Source of the DNA: Symsagittifera roscoffensis
Lineage: Eukaryota > Xenacoelomorpha > Acoela > Convolutidae
Direction: 5' to 3'
DNA length: 64,000 nt
Assembly (NCBI RefSeq): GCF_963678635.1
Contig: NC_087062.1
Location: 18,277,789 to 18,341,788 of the forward strand
Shown one piece after another: positions 62,601 to 64,000 of this stretch; positions within the stretch are counted from its first letter, which is position 1, and each line of letters opens with the position of its first letter. Position numbers and translations under genes: made by a program. The notes under the pieces were generated by a model. The model was not told the origin of the DNA, ran no database searches, and was given only the letters and a program-made list of their open reading frames with translations.

Positions 62601-64000
62601 AAGCTTGGAGCAAAAACCAGTTGAGCCGAAAAAAAAACTGATTCTGTAAAAAACTTTAAGAAGTTTCTAGTTCCCACAAGCGTTAAAAAATCCGAAATCT
62701 CAGAACTGAATTACCTGGACCTTTAAAAATTTTAGAAACCAAGGAGAAGCAAAACTTCGCAATGCTTGCGATAAAACACATACATAGCATGACAAACTAA
62801 CAGACAGAAAAAGAGATGAAAGTCTTAAAAAAATGGTTTTCGTAAAATTTTCCGACATGCCTTGAATGAAAATTTTTTTCAACAAAATATGCCAAGAGGT
62901 GGCAAAACTGAATTTCAAATCAGCATCGAAAAATAACTAACAAAGCAGACAGTTCTTGAGCAGACACGTTGCGGCGAAAAAAAAAGTGATTTTAGTTTAA
63001 AAAAACTCCAAAAAAAGGTTTTTAGCTCCCCTCGAATAATTAGATAAAACCTTTTAGCTCCTCAAATGGCTGAAAAAGAGGCCTCTCAGTAATTTTTTAC
63101 GGCAAACCTTTCAAGCCGAATAAACAAAAAACAGACAGAATAAAAAATATACATCTTGAAATCGGAGTTGGTAAATTTATAACCAACAAAATAAATTTCG
63201 AATAGAACCAGCATTTAATTTGCAGACAAGCTCAAAAATTATCTGTTTGTTGACGAAGCAACAAATGGAGATGATCAAATTGTAGTCATGCTGTGCATGA
63301 ATTGTTTACAGTGGAAAAAGCCTAGTACCCGATTGCAACACCCTTGCTTATCGTCGCAATGGTAAAAATGATGAAAACAATATAATTTGAGGTCTCACAT
63401 TTAGTGCGCCTGAGGAGAAAGGACCGATATTGGAAGTCAGCTAGAGTCTTCTCCAAATCTAACTCAACTCTCTCCTGCTCATTGTAAGGTACCAATGCGT
63501 AGGGAGGACCTGGAAAAAAACTTCATAAATTCTGTTTAATACTGGTGTTTGCCTTCCTCTTCAATAAGGAATTGAACTCAACTTGAAAATTTATTCTGCT
63601 GTGAAATCTGAAAACTAAAATCTAGAAACTAGAACTCGATCACGCTTTTCCTGACCTTTATACTTTTGCTGTTCAATAGTGGATTTCACCTTCCTTATAA
63701 CTAAATTAAAGGAACAGAATTTACAAAGAAATCAAACCGCGAAAAATCAAAATTTAGCGTGCAAATTTTTAGACTATTCATTGAAAAACAAAGGAAAAGA
63801 ATTCATGAACTCAAACTTTTAAATATATAAAAACGTGAATGGCTAACAAACCGACCATAGTTAGGTTTTCCTCCAAAAAAGAACCTCATGCCTTCGTCGT
63901 AAATATACTGAAGAGGAGTGTTTCTGTCGGTCAACTGCATCGTTTTTGTAACTGCCTTTCCCAACATGTGTCTAAAGAAATGCAGCATCATTTTATCATC
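59618..64000 (-). CDS. Gene C: uncharacterised protein, 5' end outside the window
   Basis: Exons 64000-63856 (5' end beyond the window), 63509-63399, 60095-59976 and 59886-59618; GT..AG borders and all three introns phase 1. 214 residues are visible, and further exons could hide in the 3.3-kb third gap. Visible parts: 'HFFRHMLGKAVTKTM', 'YIYDEGMRFFFGGKPNYG', 'YNEQERVELDLEKTLADF', 'IDYELNPPEGTVKLLVYLKP' and a C-terminus rich in charged residues. 'LNPPEG..LVYLKPV' may match 'LNPKG..LIFTPIF' of gene B just before the conserved A/B block, hinting at distant relatedness. One donor (GTCGGT) is non-consensus after GT. No known domain recognised. Confidence 0.5.
60150..60545 (+). other. Plus-strand open stretches opposite a gene C intron
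   Basis: Open frames at about 60151-60207 and 60379-60545 give protein-like sequence ('GSFVQLKLRHSQEV', 'FRRALLALTSEQLTFRR') with acceptor-like 'gacattacag' and donor-like 'atcag/gtgagg' edges. They might be exons of a plus-strand gene overlapping the gene C intron, perhaps with 56645-56937. No homologue recognised. Confidence 0.18.
60578..61240 (+). repeat. GCGAAGC motifs and R1 copy in gene C intron
   Basis: Two motif copies ('gaggcgaagcagagctttgc' at 60578 and 'gaagcggagctttgc' at 60706), each followed by '..cttgcgata..aa'. A well-preserved R1 copy is at about 60840-61230, ending 'gagagtcttcactacgttt'. Confidence 0.65.
61240..63390. repeat. Repeat-filled intron of gene C
   Basis: Includes a direct repeat near 61300-61360 ('atattcttgattttattata' twice), degenerate S2 satellite pieces at about 61640-61830 and 62120-62470, a tRNA-like module on the minus strand at 62075-62004 ('GTGGCGCAGATGCGAGAGGA' then 'GATTCGAATCCGG'), a GCGAAG motif at 62743, CCGA-like phrases near 62600 and 63100, and a class II hairpin remnant at 63338-63362. 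No exon supported. Confidence 0.5.
63560..63800 (+). repeat. R1 repeat copy in a gene C intron
   Basis: Shows 'attctgctgtgaaatctgaa', 'gaactcgatcacgctttt', 'gctgttcaatagtgga' and 'aaccgcgaaaaatcaaaa' in the family order, between two exons of gene C. Confidence 0.6.

Overview
This window looks like animal nuclear DNA: AT-rich, with split genes bounded by GT..AG introns, intergenic and intronic space packed with short interspersed repeats, and remnants of Ty3/gypsy, Ty1/copia, hAT and CR1-like elements. The best-recognised gene is an ADAR-superfamily gene, which is an animal family. I cannot name the species. Acceptor-like sites a few bases upstream of start codons would fit a lineage with spliced-leader trans-splicing, but this is only suggestive.

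Four host genes can be modelled, all on the minus strand. (1) 23268-6249: a complete eight-exon gene for a 666-residue protein with one double-stranded-RNA-binding domain and a C-terminal RNA adenosine deaminase domain (ADAD1/TENR architecture). The three zinc ligands are kept, but the catalytic glutamate is methionine. Its 12.5-kb intron 5 holds a whole Ty3/gypsy element and a ~585-bp inverted repeat; intron 3 holds a second inverted repeat. (2) Gene B, 47650-29499, about 739 residues if its distant first exon is right. (3) Gene A, 57761-55813, 407 residues. (4) Gene C, from the right edge to 59618, partial. A and B are clear paralogues with conserved intron positions and phases, and C may be a distant relative. 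All eight introns modelled in A-C are phase 1. I recognise no known domain in A-C; this cluster is the best candidate for an undescribed family.

Layout: 1-6.2 kb repeats, satellite and a hAT-type MITE; 6.2-23.3 kb the ADAD-like gene with its intron-borne elements; 23.3-29.5 kb MITE, tRNA-derived SINE and two satellite blocks; 29.5-47.7 kb gene B, whose first intron holds a decayed Ty1/copia element (with a ~2-kb near-identical tandem duplication, a hAT remnant with intact TSD/TIRs and a hAT MITE) and a CR1-like LINE with a 2A-like NPGP motif and a PHD-like finger; 47.7-55.8 kb LINE remnants (SGNH hydrolase-like, endonuclease and RT pieces) and degenerate repeats; 55.8-57.8 kb gene A; 57.8-59.6 kb repeats; 59.6-64 kb gene C with repeat-filled introns.

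Most short ORFs outside these units fall in repeats or oppose real exons and are omitted. Identities and counts are by eye; no alignment or database search was run.
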